From the NCBI GenBank assembly GCA_964628445.1, contig CAZVOP010000009.1, positions 4,424-68,423 on the forward strand: DNA of 64,000 bases. The letters run 5' to 3'. The position numbers were made by a program, and so were the translations under genes. Below are positions 9,446 through 18,927 of this stretch, in pieces. Positions within the stretch are counted from its first letter, which is position 1. Each line of letters begins with the position of its first letter. The notes under the pieces are model-generated. The model did no database searches. It was not told the DNA's origin and worked only from the letters and a program-made list of their open reading frames with translations. The stretch comes from JALHOQ01 sp964628445. GTDB taxonomy: Bacteria > Bdellovibrionota > Bdellovibrionia > Bdellovibrionales > UBA1609.

Positions 9446-10558
9446 ATGAACTTTGACCGCGGCATTCTGCTTTCGGTGTTTTTTTTGGTCGGTCTCGGCC
9501 TGGTGCAGGTTTATAGCTCCAGCTATATTTTCGCGACCGAAGTGTATGGCGACGGATTATTTTTCTTTCGTAAACAACTTTTATTTTCTGTCTTCTTCGT
9601 CATCGCGCTGTTCGGAACGGCTTTTATCCGCTGGGACCGGGCCCTGAAAGTGGGTTGGCTGCTGTGGGCGCTGGCGGTCATTGCCGTCATAGGGACTTAC
9701 ATTCCCGGGGTTGGCTTGCGCATCGGTGGGGCGCACCGCTGGATCAATTTGCCCATGGGCTTTCGCTTTGAACCGGGTGAACTTTTGCGCGTCACTTACC
9801 CGTTCGTGTTGGCGACCATGATCGCCGATTACGCGCGTGGAAACATCGACCGCGCTTGGCTGATCAAGCTCGGACTGGCTTTGGCACCGTTGGCTTTGTT
9901 ACTTGGCCAGCCGGATTTCGGCAGCTTCGTCATCATTCTCATTTTGCTGTTCAGCCTGTTCGTCGCCTTCGGTTTGCGCTGGCGCATTTTGATTGCGGGC
10001 GCCGCGGTGGCCTTGCCGACATTGGCGTACATGGTTCTTTCGACACCGTACCGGCGTGTACGCGTGGAAGCTTTTTTAAATCCATGGTCGGATCCCGCGG
10101 AAAAAGGTTTTCAAGTGATTCAGAGTTTATTGAGTTTTTATTCCGGTGGTCTGACCGGGCGCGGGCTTGGCCAAGGGCAGGGGAAATTATTTTTCCTTCC
10201 CGAGGCGCACACCGATTTCACGCTCGCGGTACTGGGCGAGGAAATGGGTTTTGTCGGTTTTTTTATTTTGATGATGGTTTACGGATTTTTGGTCTTTCGC
10301 GGATTTCAAATCGCTTTGCATTTAAAGCGTTTTCGCGAGCGGGCCCTGGCTCTCAGTTTCAGTTTGCTCCTTGCGATTTCGGTATCGATCAACGTCGGCG
10401 TCGCGCTGGGTCTTTTGCCCACCAAGGGTTTAACGCTCCCGCTGCTCAGCTACGGCGGAAGCTCTTTGATCTGCACGGGTCTCTTGATTGGTTGGTTGCT
10501 CAACCTGGAAAGAGAGTCTAATATCCAGGTCACATTTCGCGAAAAAGAGATCGATTAA
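9446..10558 (+). CDS. ftsW: FtsW, septal peptidoglycan glycosyltransferase
   Basis: FtsW is the SEDS-family polymerase that links lipid II into glycan strands at the septum with its partner transpeptidase FtsI. The 370-residue product has about ten membrane segments and the family signatures: PDFGS (Asp157, the expected catalytic aspartate region), LPEAHTDF at 251-258, and GLLPTKGLTLPLLSYGGSS at about 332-350. RodA shares this fold, but position at the head of the mur/fts cluster favours FtsW. The ATG has only a weak ribosome site and follows the structured leader. The TAA stop overlaps the murG start (TAATG). The N-terminus is short, with the first membrane helix starting almost at once. Confidence 0.93.
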   Translation: MNFDRGILLSVFFLVGLGLVQVYSSSYIFATEVYGDGLFFFRKQLLFSVFFVIALFGTAFIRWDRALKVGWLLWALAVIAVIGTYIPGVGLRIGGAHRWINLPMGFRFEPGELLRVTYPFVLATMIADYARGNIDRAWLIKLGLALAPLALLLGQPDFGSFVIILILLFSLFVAFGLRWRILIAGAAVALPTLAYMVLSTPYRRVRVEAFLNPWSDPAEKGFQVIQSLLSFYSGGLTGRGLGQGQGKLFFLPEAHTDFTLAVLGEEMGFVGFFILMMVYGFLVFRGFQIALHLKRFRERALALSFSLLLAISVSINVGVALGLLPTKGLTLPLLSYGGSSLICTGLLIGWLLNLERESNIQVTFREKEID

Positions 10559-11655
10559 TGGCTCTTAAAATTTTGATTGCGGCCGGCGGAACAGGCGGCC
10601 ACATATACCCGGCGCTCGCTATGGCCGATGCCTTCAAGGCCGAACGGCGTGATATCGAAATCGAATTCGTCGGCACGGCCTTTGGCTTGGAAAATAAAAT
10701 CATTCCGGCTAAGGGCTTTAAACTTCATCATTTGCCGATCGGCCGCTTGAATTCGAATGTTTCCCTCGGGGAGCGCATCAAAACGATTTTCTCAATGCCG
10801 CTCGCGCTGCTGAAAAGCATTTTATTATTGCGGCAAAGGAAACCGGATTTGGTTTTGGGAGTGGGTGGGCATGCCTCGGGCCCCATTTTACTTATGGCTT
10901 CTCTGCTTGGTTATCGCACGGCGATCTGGGAGCCGAACGCGATGCCGGGAATGGCGAATCGGATTCTGGCCAAATTCGTCGACGAGTGCTGGGTGGTGTT
11001 CGCCGAGGCGCGGGCCTTGCTGAAGAATAAGAATTTGGAAGTGGCGGGAATGCCCATTCGGCGCGAGATCGAAGAGATGCAGGCAAAGCCTCATGTGAGT
11101 GGCAAATTCAGAATTTTAATCTTCGGCGGAAGCCAAGGCGCCCGAGGCATTAATAACGCGGCCGTTGAAATGATCCGCTCAGGCGGCGAATGGCTAAACG
11201 ACGTCGAGTTCATTCATCAGACGGGCGCCGCCGATTATCAACGCATCCGCGAGGCCTATGGGGCCGCCATTGAGAAAGTGGACGTGCGCGAATATTTGAA
11301 CGACATGGGCGACCAATATGCCAAGGCGGATTTAGTGATCTGCCGCTCGGGAACCGGCACCTTGAGTGAACTTGCGGCCTGCGGAAAAGCGGCGATCTTG
11401 ATCCCATTTCCTTTTGCGGCGGACGACCATCAGGCCAAGAACGCCGAGAGCTTAGTGGCTAAGAACGCCGCGGTTTTAATTTTGCAAAAAGATTTGACCC
11501 CGCTTAAGCTGCGCGAAGAAATTTTGCGCTTAAAGGGCGATCCTCAAGCCTTGGCGCAAATGGGTACGGCGATTCGCGCCTTTCATCAACCGCGCGCGGC
11601 CGAAAAACTGGTTAAGCATTTCGTGGAGAGGATCGAACAGCATGCGTCTCGCTAA
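10558..11655 (+). CDS. murG: MurG, lipid II synthase (GlcNAc transferase)
   Basis: MurG transfers GlcNAc from UDP-GlcNAc onto lipid I at the inner face of the cytoplasmic membrane, giving lipid II. At 365 residues it has normal family length. The N-terminal glycine loop GGTGGHIYPAL (about residues 10-20) and the second-domain loop GGSQGARGIN are the classic MurG nucleotide and lipid-phosphate binding loops. The C-terminal domain carries the donor-site block RSGTGTLSELAACGKAAILIP. Its start overlaps the ftsW stop by 1 nt, and its last 14 nt overlap murC, so ftsW-murG-murC is translationally coupled. Confidence 0.95.
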   Translation: MALKILIAAGGTGGHIYPALAMADAFKAERRDIEIEFVGTAFGLENKIIPAKGFKLHHLPIGRLNSNVSLGERIKTIFSMPLALLKSILLLRQRKPDLVLGVGGHASGPILLMASLLGYRTAIWEPNAMPGMANRILAKFVDECWVVFAEARALLKNKNLEVAGMPIRREIEEMQAKPHVSGKFRILIFGGSQGARGINNAAVEMIRSGGEWLNDVEFIHQTGAADYQRIREAYGAAIEKVDVREYLNDMGDQYAKADLVICRSGTGTLSELAACGKAAILIPFPFAADDHQAKNAESLVAKNAAVLILQKDLTPLKLREEILRLKGDPQALAQMGTAIRAFHQPRAAEKLVKHFVERIEQHASR

Positions 11656-12997
11656 AGCCAAGGTTCATTTCATCGGCGTCGGCGGGATCGGGATGTGCGG
11701 GCTCGCGGAATTATTACACAACATGGGCGCTTCGGTGACCGGCAGCGATGCTTCGGAAAATCTGCAGACCGTGAGACTAAAAGAGCTGGGCATCCGCGTT
11801 TTCAAGGGCCATGACGAAGCCAATCTCGGCGAATGCGAAGTCGTGGTCTATTCGAGCGCCGTGCGTGCGGACAATGTCGAATATAAAGCGGCACGCAAAC
11901 TCAAGATCCCGCTGATTCGCAGGGCCGAGGCGCTTGCCGAGATCATGAATCTCAAGCGCGGGATCGCGGTGGCCGGCACTCATGGAAAAACCACGACGAC
12001 CAGCCTGACTTCGTCGATTTTTCTAAAGGCAGGCCTCGATCCGACGATCATCGTCGGCGGGCGGCTTGACGTGATCAAATCGACCGCGCAATTGGGCCAA
12101 GGCGACTGGCTGATCGCCGAAGCCGATGAGAGCGATGGCAGCTTCACGCACCTGAGTCCCGAGATTGTGATCATCACCAACATCGATAACGACCACTTGG
12201 ATTACTACAAAACATTCGAAAACCTTGAGCGCGCTTTTTTGGATTTCGCCTCGCGCATTCCTTTTTACGGGGTGGCGATCATTTGCGGCGATGACCCGAA
12301 TTTAAAAAAGTTGTTCCAAAATTTCGGCAAACGCTGGATCTCTTATGGCTTCAACAAAGACAACGATTACGTCATCGAGCGCAAAGGCGACGTGCTTGAG
12401 GTTTTGCATCTCGGAGAAAAAATCGGCGAGATGAAGCCTTCAATGCCCGGAAAACACAATGCGCTGAACTCACTCGCGGCGGTGCTTGCCGGAATGCAGG
12501 CCGGCGTCACATTCGAGGTCGGAGCACAGGCCGTCGGCCAATTCGGCGGCGTCGATCGCCGCTTCCAGCACAAGGCCTCGGTGCGCGGAATCGATTTTTA
12601 CGACGATTACGGACACCATCCGACGGAAGTGCGGGCCGTACTGGCGGGATTCAAGGAAAGATTCCCCGCGCGTCGGCTGGTCACGGTTTTTCAGCCGCAC
12701 CGCTTTTCACGCACGCAGATTTGCTGGAATGACTTTCTTGGCTGCTTCAAAGACAGCGATGTCCTCTTCGTGATCGATATTTACGCTGCAGGCGAGAAGC
12801 CGATCGAGGGCATTGAGAGTCAAAGACTGGTCAACGAGATCGATCACCCGCATAAAATATTTCTCTCGCGCCATGACGACCCGCAAATGTTAAAGGTGCG
12901 CGAGTTCCTCAAGTCCGGCGATATCTTACTCACGCTCGGCGCCGGGGACATTTCAAAAATCGGCGAGCAGATGAGCGAAGCTTTCGTAAAGGGATAA
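11642..12997 (+). CDS. murC: MurC, UDP-N-acetylmuramate--L-alanine ligase
   Basis: MurC adds L-alanine to UDP-MurNAc with ATP, the first peptide-forming step of the murein precursor pathway. The 451-residue protein has the three Mur-ligase domains. These are an N-terminal Rossmann part with IGVGGIGMCGLAELL (about 11-25), a central ATPase with P-loop GTHGKTTTT (112-120) and ADESDGSF, and a C-terminal domain with DDYGHHPTEVRA and FQPHRFSRT. The ATG lies inside the last codons of murG. It ends 3 nt before murB. Confidence 0.95.
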   Translation: MRLAKAKVHFIGVGGIGMCGLAELLHNMGASVTGSDASENLQTVRLKELGIRVFKGHDEANLGECEVVVYSSAVRADNVEYKAARKLKIPLIRRAEALAEIMNLKRGIAVAGTHGKTTTTSLTSSIFLKAGLDPTIIVGGRLDVIKSTAQLGQGDWLIAEADESDGSFTHLSPEIVIITNIDNDHLDYYKTFENLERAFLDFASRIPFYGVAIICGDDPNLKKLFQNFGKRWISYGFNKDNDYVIERKGDVLEVLHLGEKIGEMKPSMPGKHNALNSLAAVLAGMQAGVTFEVGAQAVGQFGGVDRRFQHKASVRGIDFYDDYGHHPTEVRAVLAGFKERFPARRLVTVFQPHRFSRTQICWNDFLGCFKDSDVLFVIDIYAAGEKPIEGIESQRLVNEIDHPHKIFLSRHDDPQMLKVREFLKSGDILLTLGAGDISKIGEQMSEAFVKG

Positions 12998-13000
12998 ATT

Positions 13001-13894
13001 TTGGAAATCCGCGAGAAGGTGGCTCTCAAAGATTGGACTTGGTGGAAGATCGGCGGGCCGGCCGACTTTTTTTGCTTGCCCAAAAATATCGAGGAGCTTC
13101 GCGAAGCAATCACTGTCGCGCGCAAAAACGGTTGGCTGATCACCGTTCTTGGCGGTGGCACCAATGTCTTGGTCAGCGATGGCGGCATCCTTGGTTTGGT
13201 GATTTGCATGCGCGATTTTATCGGCATTGAACGCGTGGACAGTAATGGATTGATCAATCTTTCGGTATTGGCCGGAACGCCGAAATCGAATCTCACTAAA
13301 GTATTTATGAAAGAGAAACTCGCGCCGGCTTTATTCATGTGTGGTTTACCGGGTGATGTCGGGGGCGGCGTGGTCATGAACGCGGGTGTGAGCGAAAAGA
13401 TCGTGCCGCGCGAATTTGTTGAGATCACCGATTGGGTCGAGTACTTCGACCTCAACGATCCCGAATTGAAACTCGTGCGTAAAACCAGGGACGAGCTAAA
13501 ATGGAAGTACCGCGCGAGCGCGGGTTGGCAACCGGGGATCGTGGTGCGCGCCGGGCTCAGTTGGCCGCTGGAACAAGACCCCGAAATTCCGCAAAAAGTT
13601 CGCGAAGCCACGCGCAACCGGTTGCAAAGGCAACCGCTTGAACTTCCCAGCTGCGGAAGCACTTTTAAAAATCCGGAGGGGTTTACGGCGGGCGGGCTGA
13701 TCGATAAAGCGGGGCTTAAGGGGTTCCAAATTGGGGGCGCGCAGGTTTCACCCAAACACGCCAATTTTATCGTGAACGTGGGCGGGGCAACGGCGGGCGA
13801 TGTGAACTCGGTCATTAGACATGTGCAGAGTGAAGTGCTTTCGAAGTTTAATGTAAAACTTGAAACCGAAGTGAGATTTCTCGGCCGATGGTGA
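13001..13894 (+). CDS. murB: MurB, UDP-N-acetylenolpyruvoylglucosamine reductase
   Basis: MurB is the FAD/NADPH enzyme that reduces the enolpyruvyl group to make UDP-MurNAc. The 297-residue size and the C-terminal block CGSTFKNP...AGGLIDKAGLKG...VSPKHANFIVN fit the shorter type II MurB (as in Bacillus) rather than the E. coli type. The FAD phosphate-binding loop LGGGTNVLVSDGG is at about residues 49-61; the Ser of CGSTFKNP is the expected proton donor. The start is a TTG 3 nt after murC, with AAGGGA about 7 nt upstream. No ddl gene follows, unlike many clusters. The next gene is a TamA-like protein. Confidence 0.93.
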   Translation: MEIREKVALKDWTWWKIGGPADFFCLPKNIEELREAITVARKNGWLITVLGGGTNVLVSDGGILGLVICMRDFIGIERVDSNGLINLSVLAGTPKSNLTKVFMKEKLAPALFMCGLPGDVGGGVVMNAGVSEKIVPREFVEITDWVEYFDLNDPELKLVRKTRDELKWKYRASAGWQPGIVVRAGLSWPLEQDPEIPQKVREATRNRLQRQPLELPSCGSTFKNPEGFTAGGLIDKAGLKGFQIGGAQVSPKHANFIVNVGGATAGDVNSVIRHVQSEVLSKFNVKLETEVRFLGRW

Positions 13895-13934
13895 ATAAGC
13901 TTGAGGAGCAGGCGCGATAAACGTACAAGGTTGC

Positions 13935-15668
13935 ATGCGTTTGGCCATCTTCGCCGCATTTGTCATTTTCGCTTTCAGCTCTTGCGCCCAGCGCGGCACT
14001 AAACTTTGCGACAATATTTTTCTTAAAGAGGGCGAACTCTCGCTTGGCCGTAACGAGCAAGTCTTGGTGTGCGGAAGCTCCAAAGGCGGTGAGGCTTGGA
14101 AAGACGTGCCGGTTCCGCAGGCGCAGTACCAAATCAAAGTTTTATTGCAAGAGAAGGGCTATCTTCATCCGCGCTTTGAGCGCGAAAAAAATATACTTTA
14201 TGTTTGGTCGGGCAAGCGTGAAACCATTTCGAGTTTTGAAATCACCGGCGCCGACGGTTTGATCCAGGCCGGAAAAAAACGCAAAGTCGTCGGCCAGCCG
14301 ATGACACCTGACAAGCTGGATGAAATCAGCCAGTGGGTTGAAACCCAGCTCAAGAGTAAGGGCTATGCTTGCCCCGAAGTTTCGGTAAAAGCCCAGGCCT
14401 GGGACGGCAAAGTTATCGCGACCGTTAATCCCGGCGAGCATCAAACCGTCGGCGGAATCACGCGCGTCGGCCTTGATGAAATTGATAACGAAGCTTTGGC
14501 GCGCTACCAGGCATTTCAGGCCGGCGACAATTACGACGTGCGCGAAACTCAATTGACGGTGGGCCGGATGCTTTCGGATGGTTTGATTCAAAGCGCGTAC
14601 TTCACCGCCAAGTGCCGAGGGAAAGAAGTCGACTTGCTCCTTAAGGGTTCGGTCGGGCGCCCGAAACTTTTGACTTTTGGCTTTGGCGCGTCCACCGAAG
14701 AATTTCCGTTTGTCGATCTGCGTTTTAAGAATTCCAAATTGGACGGGCGGGCGTCTTCGTTAACGACGACGCTCTATGCTTCGCCGCGCGCGCAAACTTT
14801 GGATTTAACGACGGAGCTTTATGTTTTGCCATGGTCGAAGCGCAGTTTCTTCGGCCCGCGCTTTCATGTCGGCAGAAAGTCCGAGCATCAGATCGAGGAA
14901 CTGCGTGGAAAGCTGGGCGCCGATTTGGGGCGCAAGTGGGATATGTGGAATGTGCGCTGGCTTGGCAAATTCGGGCCATCGCTGAATTACGTCAACACCG
15001 TTCAGGGGATCGGTCCCGACGAAGTTTCGTTTTTATCGTTGGATGGATCATTGTGGGCGATGAGCCATTTGTACGAGGCCTCGACCCGCGATCAGTTTTC
15101 GGGTTGGGAAGCGAAGTTTGATTACCGCGCTCAGCGTAAGGGCGTGGGATCTTTCGTCAACGTCGACCGCTATGAAGCCGACTTCAAGCAGTTGTGGAAT
15201 ATCGGACACTTTTCGCCGCCGCTTTTTGTTTTGGGCGCGCGTTTTGAAGGTATCGCCGTAAATGCCAATCCGGTCGCTCTCGGCAACAACCGCAACCAGC
15301 TTCCCAGCGAATACCGTATCTTTTACGGCGGCGACCAGAATTTGCGCGGATTCTCGCGTCAATCGCTCAGTAATCGCGATTTGGGATACCTGACGGCCGG
15401 CTATGCGGGATTCGAATTGCGCTTGATCGAGCAATTGCCTTGGCATCTGGAGCCTTTCCTTCTGTACGATATCGCCAAGCTCGGCAATGCGCGCTTTGAA
15501 TTCGAAGATCCCATCTTCGTCTCCGAAGGTTTTGGTCTGCGCTGGGCTTCGCCTTTTGGAACTTTGCGGGGCTCGGCTGCGAAGGGCGAGATTTATAATG
15601 AAAGCGGCGTCGCCAAAGATTATCCTCAGGAGTGGGTCTACTTTTTTAGTTTTGGACAGGAGTTCTGA
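13935..15668 (+). CDS. TamA-like Omp85 family outer-membrane protein
   Basis: The 577-residue protein has an export signal, a periplasmic region of about 220 residues with POTRA-like units (for example ISSFEITGA and GGITRVGLDEID), and a C-terminal 16-strand-type barrel. The strand block FYGGDQNLRGFSRQSL contains the RGF motif of Omp85 barrels, and the protein ends in FSFGQEF with a terminal Phe. Size and architecture fit TamA, which forms an envelope-spanning complex with TamB. A TamB-like gene follows 2 nt later. The signal peptide ends in FSSC, a possible lipobox that would make this a lipid-anchored Omp85, unusual for the family; Phe at -3 is atypical, so signal peptidase I cleavage is also possible. 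A shorter BamA paralogue is the alternative. Confidence 0.82.
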   Translation: MRLAIFAAFVIFAFSSCAQRGTKLCDNIFLKEGELSLGRNEQVLVCGSSKGGEAWKDVPVPQAQYQIKVLLQEKGYLHPRFEREKNILYVWSGKRETISSFEITGADGLIQAGKKRKVVGQPMTPDKLDEISQWVETQLKSKGYACPEVSVKAQAWDGKVIATVNPGEHQTVGGITRVGLDEIDNEALARYQAFQAGDNYDVRETQLTVGRMLSDGLIQSAYFTAKCRGKEVDLLLKGSVGRPKLLTFGFGASTEEFPFVDLRFKNSKLDGRASSLTTTLYASPRAQTLDLTTELYVLPWSKRSFFGPRFHVGRKSEHQIEELRGKLGADLGRKWDMWNVRWLGKFGPSLNYVNTVQGIGPDEVSFLSLDGSLWAMSHLYEASTRDQFSGWEAKFDYRAQRKGVGSFVNVDRYEADFKQLWNIGHFSPPLFVLGARFEGIAVNANPVALGNNRNQLPSEYRIFYGGDQNLRGFSRQSLSNRDLGYLTAGYAGFELRLIEQLPWHLEPFLLYDIAKLGNARFEFEDPIFVSEGFGLRWASPFGTLRGSAAKGEIYNESGVAKDYPQEWVYFFSFGQEF

Positions 15669-15670
15669 CC

Positions 15671-18022
15671 TTGACGTTTCGCCACCTGAAAATTTTTGCG
15701 GTCACGGTCATTGCATTAGTTCTGCTGGCGTTCGTAAGCGCGGTGGGTGTCACGTTTTGGGCCTTCAAACATCCGCAACAAGCCTGGGACTTCGCCGGGA
15801 AACATTTATTGCCGAAAGATTTGAATGTGAAGTGGGAGAAAATGGATTTCTCCGCACAACGCCGGAATTGGAAGCATTACGATATTGTGTGGAGCGCGCA
15901 AAATCTGACGATCGACAAAGGATCGCCGGCTTTGCATGTGCCGGTCAGTAAAGCGCAAACCAAGTTCAGCATACGCGTGTTTGAACCCGGTCCATGGTTT
16001 CGCTTTGACGAAGTCACGCTCATCAGCGCGCAGCCGGTCACATTCACTCCGGCAAAGGCCGATTCGGCACAGCCTGCGCAAAGCCCCTTTCAACAGTTGC
16101 GCACATATTTCGGCTATCTCGATACGGCAGGCCAGTGGACGACCATGGACAGCTTGGATCTTGATGTTCCTGTCATTGAGGTGCGCGGCGAGGGAGCCGA
16201 GCCCTTAAAGATCTCCGTGCGCCTGGCAAAACGGACCGGCGAGAGCAAAAGTGAATTTCGTGTTGATGTTAGCCAAAGCGATTTGCAAATTGGCGCTTCC
16301 GGCGGGTTTGATGCGAATCAATTCTTCTCGAACAAGCCTTTCCTACAATCTAAAATCGACCTTAAGACGGCGGCCTTATTGGCAAAGGTTTCTCTCACGG
16401 GAAGTTTTGATGGACAGACGGCGCGCTTCGACGGCGAATCGAATGTCGAATACAAACAGGGTGAAAAGCCGGTCAGGGCCGCGCCCAATTTCAAGTTATC
16501 ATTGAGCGAGCATGAAGCCGCCTTGGACGCTTACGCGATGATCAGCGATATTCCAGGTCCGCTGGTTCAGTTGGATAAAGTGAACCTTGAAGTGCGCTTG
16601 CCGATGGATAACAACTACATGTGGAGCGAGCGGCCGGCGACCTTTAAACTTTATTCTTCCCTCGCGCTGTTTTTTATCGATAAAGACATGCGCCCCCCGC
16701 TCGAGAAATCCTGCCGCTGCAAAATACCGGAAAAGCTTTTGGCCACCGTTGATGGAAGATTCTGGCCGGAATTTCTGCTCAATAATCGCCCGGAACGTAA
16801 AACGATCGCGGACACGAATCTTTATATCGAGGGAGTGGACAACAAATTGTTCTCCGCGAATATCGCCGCGCACGTCAAGATCGACAGGCATGATGCCGAG
16901 TGGTTCATTGAGCCTCGCCTTGATTCGCAGATGGAAGTGCATAGCTTTCAAGGCTTGAGGCAATTCTTGGATGCGAAGAACGTGATCATTCCTTCGCCGT
17001 TGGATATTCTTGACGGCACGATCAAGTTGAAGGCGCGCGCGGGCGTGACCCGTAACGAGAAAACAATCCGCACGCCCATTGAGATTGAAGTGCAATTGGG
17101 CTCGAACACCCAGAAAGTTTCGGTGTCCACGACGGTGACGCTGGATCTTGCCGCGAATTTCAAAGCTTTGGATGTTTATATTCAGTCTCTGATTCACGAG
17201 CTGAAATTGGAATTGCCGCCGCTCGATCCCGTGTTGGGGCTGCCGCCTTTGGCGCGCGATTCGCGCGTGGCCCTGGCTCCGGCTAAGCCAGGCAAGAAGG
17301 CGGCGGATCGATTCAAGCTGCGTGTTTTCTTCGATGTCAAAACGGCGGGTGGCGGCTCAATCAAACTGCTTTCCAAACTTGCGGATCCCTTCGTGCCGGT
17401 CACGCTTGACGTCAACAATAGCGCGCAAGGTGAATCGAGCGGGTATTTGCGGCTTGAACCATTCACGATTAATTATTTGCGCCGCAAAATCAGCGTCGAG
17501 CGCATGCAGGTCACGCTAAGTGAGGATGAGAGCGGCGATTTCCCGGTCGGTGGCCGCGTTCGTATCGATCAAACAAGTTACAAAATTTTTGTCGATATCG
17601 GCGGTACGGTCCAATCGCCGAGCGTGCAACTCAACAGCGAGCCATTTTTGCCGCGCAATGAGATCATTTCCGTGTTGCTCTACAATCGCACCAGCGAAAA
17701 TTTAGTCTCGGCCGATTCCGAAACGGTCGGCAGTTTCGAGGCGGCACTCGCCGATCGCGCGATCGGTTTGTTCGGCTTGTGGGCTTTCGCGTCGACTCCG
17801 ATCCGCAGCTTCTCCTACAACGCCGTCACCAAGGTTTACACCGCAACGGTCGAACTGGCCGACGGCTTGACTGCGGGAGTGGGCACCAACTGGGAACGCG
17901 CAGCCAGCCTCGAAGTGCGCAAGCGTGTGTCCCGCCGCTGGGTATTGACCGCGTCCTGGTCGCCCAGCAATCAAAATGAGCAAGTCGGCAAACTTGTTCT
18001 GCAGTGGGAGAAACGGTTTTAG
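15671..18022 (+). CDS. TamB-like translocation/lipid-transport protein (DUF490)
   Basis: TamB-type proteins are AsmA-like bridges anchored in the inner membrane by one N-terminal helix and spanning the periplasm as a long beta-structure. The 783-residue product starts at TTG with AGGAG about 8 nt upstream, has a membrane anchor at about 10-32, and continues as long beta-rich sequence. The C-terminal 200 residues are most diagnostic: GGTVQSPSVQLNSEPFLP, NEIISVLLYNR, then TAGVGTNWERAASLEVRKRV and a terminal KLVLQWEKRF. This matches the DUF490 end that docks onto TamA. It is shorter than E. coli TamB (about 1259 residues). Its stop overlaps the convergent HNH gene by 4 nt. Confidence 0.85.
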   Translation: MTFRHLKIFAVTVIALVLLAFVSAVGVTFWAFKHPQQAWDFAGKHLLPKDLNVKWEKMDFSAQRRNWKHYDIVWSAQNLTIDKGSPALHVPVSKAQTKFSIRVFEPGPWFRFDEVTLISAQPVTFTPAKADSAQPAQSPFQQLRTYFGYLDTAGQWTTMDSLDLDVPVIEVRGEGAEPLKISVRLAKRTGESKSEFRVDVSQSDLQIGASGGFDANQFFSNKPFLQSKIDLKTAALLAKVSLTGSFDGQTARFDGESNVEYKQGEKPVRAAPNFKLSLSEHEAALDAYAMISDIPGPLVQLDKVNLEVRLPMDNNYMWSERPATFKLYSSLALFFIDKDMRPPLEKSCRCKIPEKLLATVDGRFWPEFLLNNRPERKTIADTNLYIEGVDNKLFSANIAAHVKIDRHDAEWFIEPRLDSQMEVHSFQGLRQFLDAKNVIIPSPLDILDGTIKLKARAGVTRNEKTIRTPIEIEVQLGSNTQKVSVSTTVTLDLAANFKALDVYIQSLIHELKLELPPLDPVLGLPPLARDSRVALAPAKPGKKAADRFKLRVFFDVKTAGGGSIKLLSKLADPFVPVTLDVNNSAQGESSGYLRLEPFTINYLRRKISVERMQVTLSEDESGDFPVGGRVRIDQTSYKIFVDIGGTVQSPSVQLNSEPFLPRNEIISVLLYNRTSENLVSADSETVGSFEAALADRAIGLFGLWAFASTPIRSFSYNAVTKVYTATVELADGLTAGVGTNWERAASLEVRKRVSRRWVLTASWSPSNQNEQVGKLVLQWEKRF

Positions 18023-18927
18023 CCACGCCACCGATGCGCGCGGTCCTCGCCTAATATTTTCTCGGCCATAAACTGATTGTGCGCGCGGCACAGACAGCGC
18101 AGATTCGCTGAATCATTTCCACCACCATGCGCGCGTGGTTGGATGTGATCGGCTTCCACTCTTACCTTACTCCCACAAACCCGACCCGTAACTGGGTCCT
18201 TATATTCACAGCGACCGTGCGCCTTTTGAATCGTCACCCGTCTGACCGACCGCGAGACCTTAACGCACCGTTTAGCCGCTACGGCGGTGGGCTTCTTCTC
18301 TAACGGATCGTTGCGCTTAATAAACTCCTTAGCCAGATAAACCATGACCTCGGAGGTCGTGGCGTTAGGAAGAGTGTGCGACAGCAGCTCCTTTACCCGT
18401 TCAAATAATTTGTCTTCTTCATTAGTGAAGTTCTGAGAAAGCCGCACGGTTTGATCATCAACAATAGTTTTACGATCCGCATTTACCGTTGAAGCCACAT
18501 CGGGAAACATCCCAAGCAAAACCTGCTCGGCTTCGAATGAAGATTTTCCCTCGATACTTTCAACAATCTCAGCCTTAGTTTCCTGGGAAAGATTCCCGGA
18601 AATCTTCTCCTGCGCCCGAATCACTGATTGCGCGCGTGCAATATTAGTTAAATTGGTTTTACCCGACTCAAGCTTCTCCGAAATTTGCGGAGCGCTTCGC
18701 AAAAGTCTTGCGGCTTGAATCCTTCTGTTCGCGGCACCTTCAGAGTATCCATGCCCGCGAGTCAGCCAATCAAACAGGCTTGAAAAGCCCAATTCCAAAT
18801 GAGCTTTCTGATCTTCCGCTAGAATAATGATTCGAAGAATCTTGTTGGTCACTTTACGTTCGCTTTTTACTTCAATGGCCATTTGGGTGTCGATTTGGTG
18901 TGCATTCATATGCGCGGAATGTAGCAT
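18019..18927 (-). CDS. HNH endonuclease domain protein
   Basis: The C-terminal third carries an HNH/zinc motif: CEYKDPVTGRVC, then VEADHIQPRAHGGGNDSANL and CRAHN (about residues 245-290). The Cys pairs hold a structural zinc, and the DH...N...H residues form the metal-dependent nuclease site. The N-terminal 200 residues are helical and resemble the DUF222-like region that often precedes HNH domains. The gene lies on the opposite strand between tamB and ftsQ, breaking an otherwise co-directional cluster, and it and the sequence upstream are more AT-rich than their neighbours. Acquisition as a mobile or selfish gene is likely. Start is uncertain: Met1 or Met7 (18909), neither with a clear ribosome site. 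Confidence 0.82.
   Translation of the reverse strand: MLHSAHMNAHQIDTQMAIEVKSERKVTNKILRIIILAEDQKAHLELGFSSLFDWLTRGHGYSEGAANRRIQAARLLRSAPQISEKLESGKTNLTNIARAQSVIRAQEKISGNLSQETKAEIVESIEGKSSFEAEQVLLGMFPDVASTVNADRKTIVDDQTVRLSQNFTNEEDKLFERVKELLSHTLPNATTSEVMVYLAKEFIKRNDPLEKKPTAVAAKRCVKVSRSVRRVTIQKAHGRCEYKDPVTGRVCGSKVRVEADHIQPRAHGGGNDSANLRCLCRAHNQFMAEKILGEDRAHRWRG

Noticed and set aside
9446..10558. RodA instead of FtsW
   Set aside because: The fold is shared, but the gene heads the mur/fts cluster and overlaps murG, the usual position of ftsW.
12844..13959. 371-codon minus-strand frame opposite murC/murB
   Set aside because: Antisense to MurB with all family motifs; composition is typical of a shadow frame.
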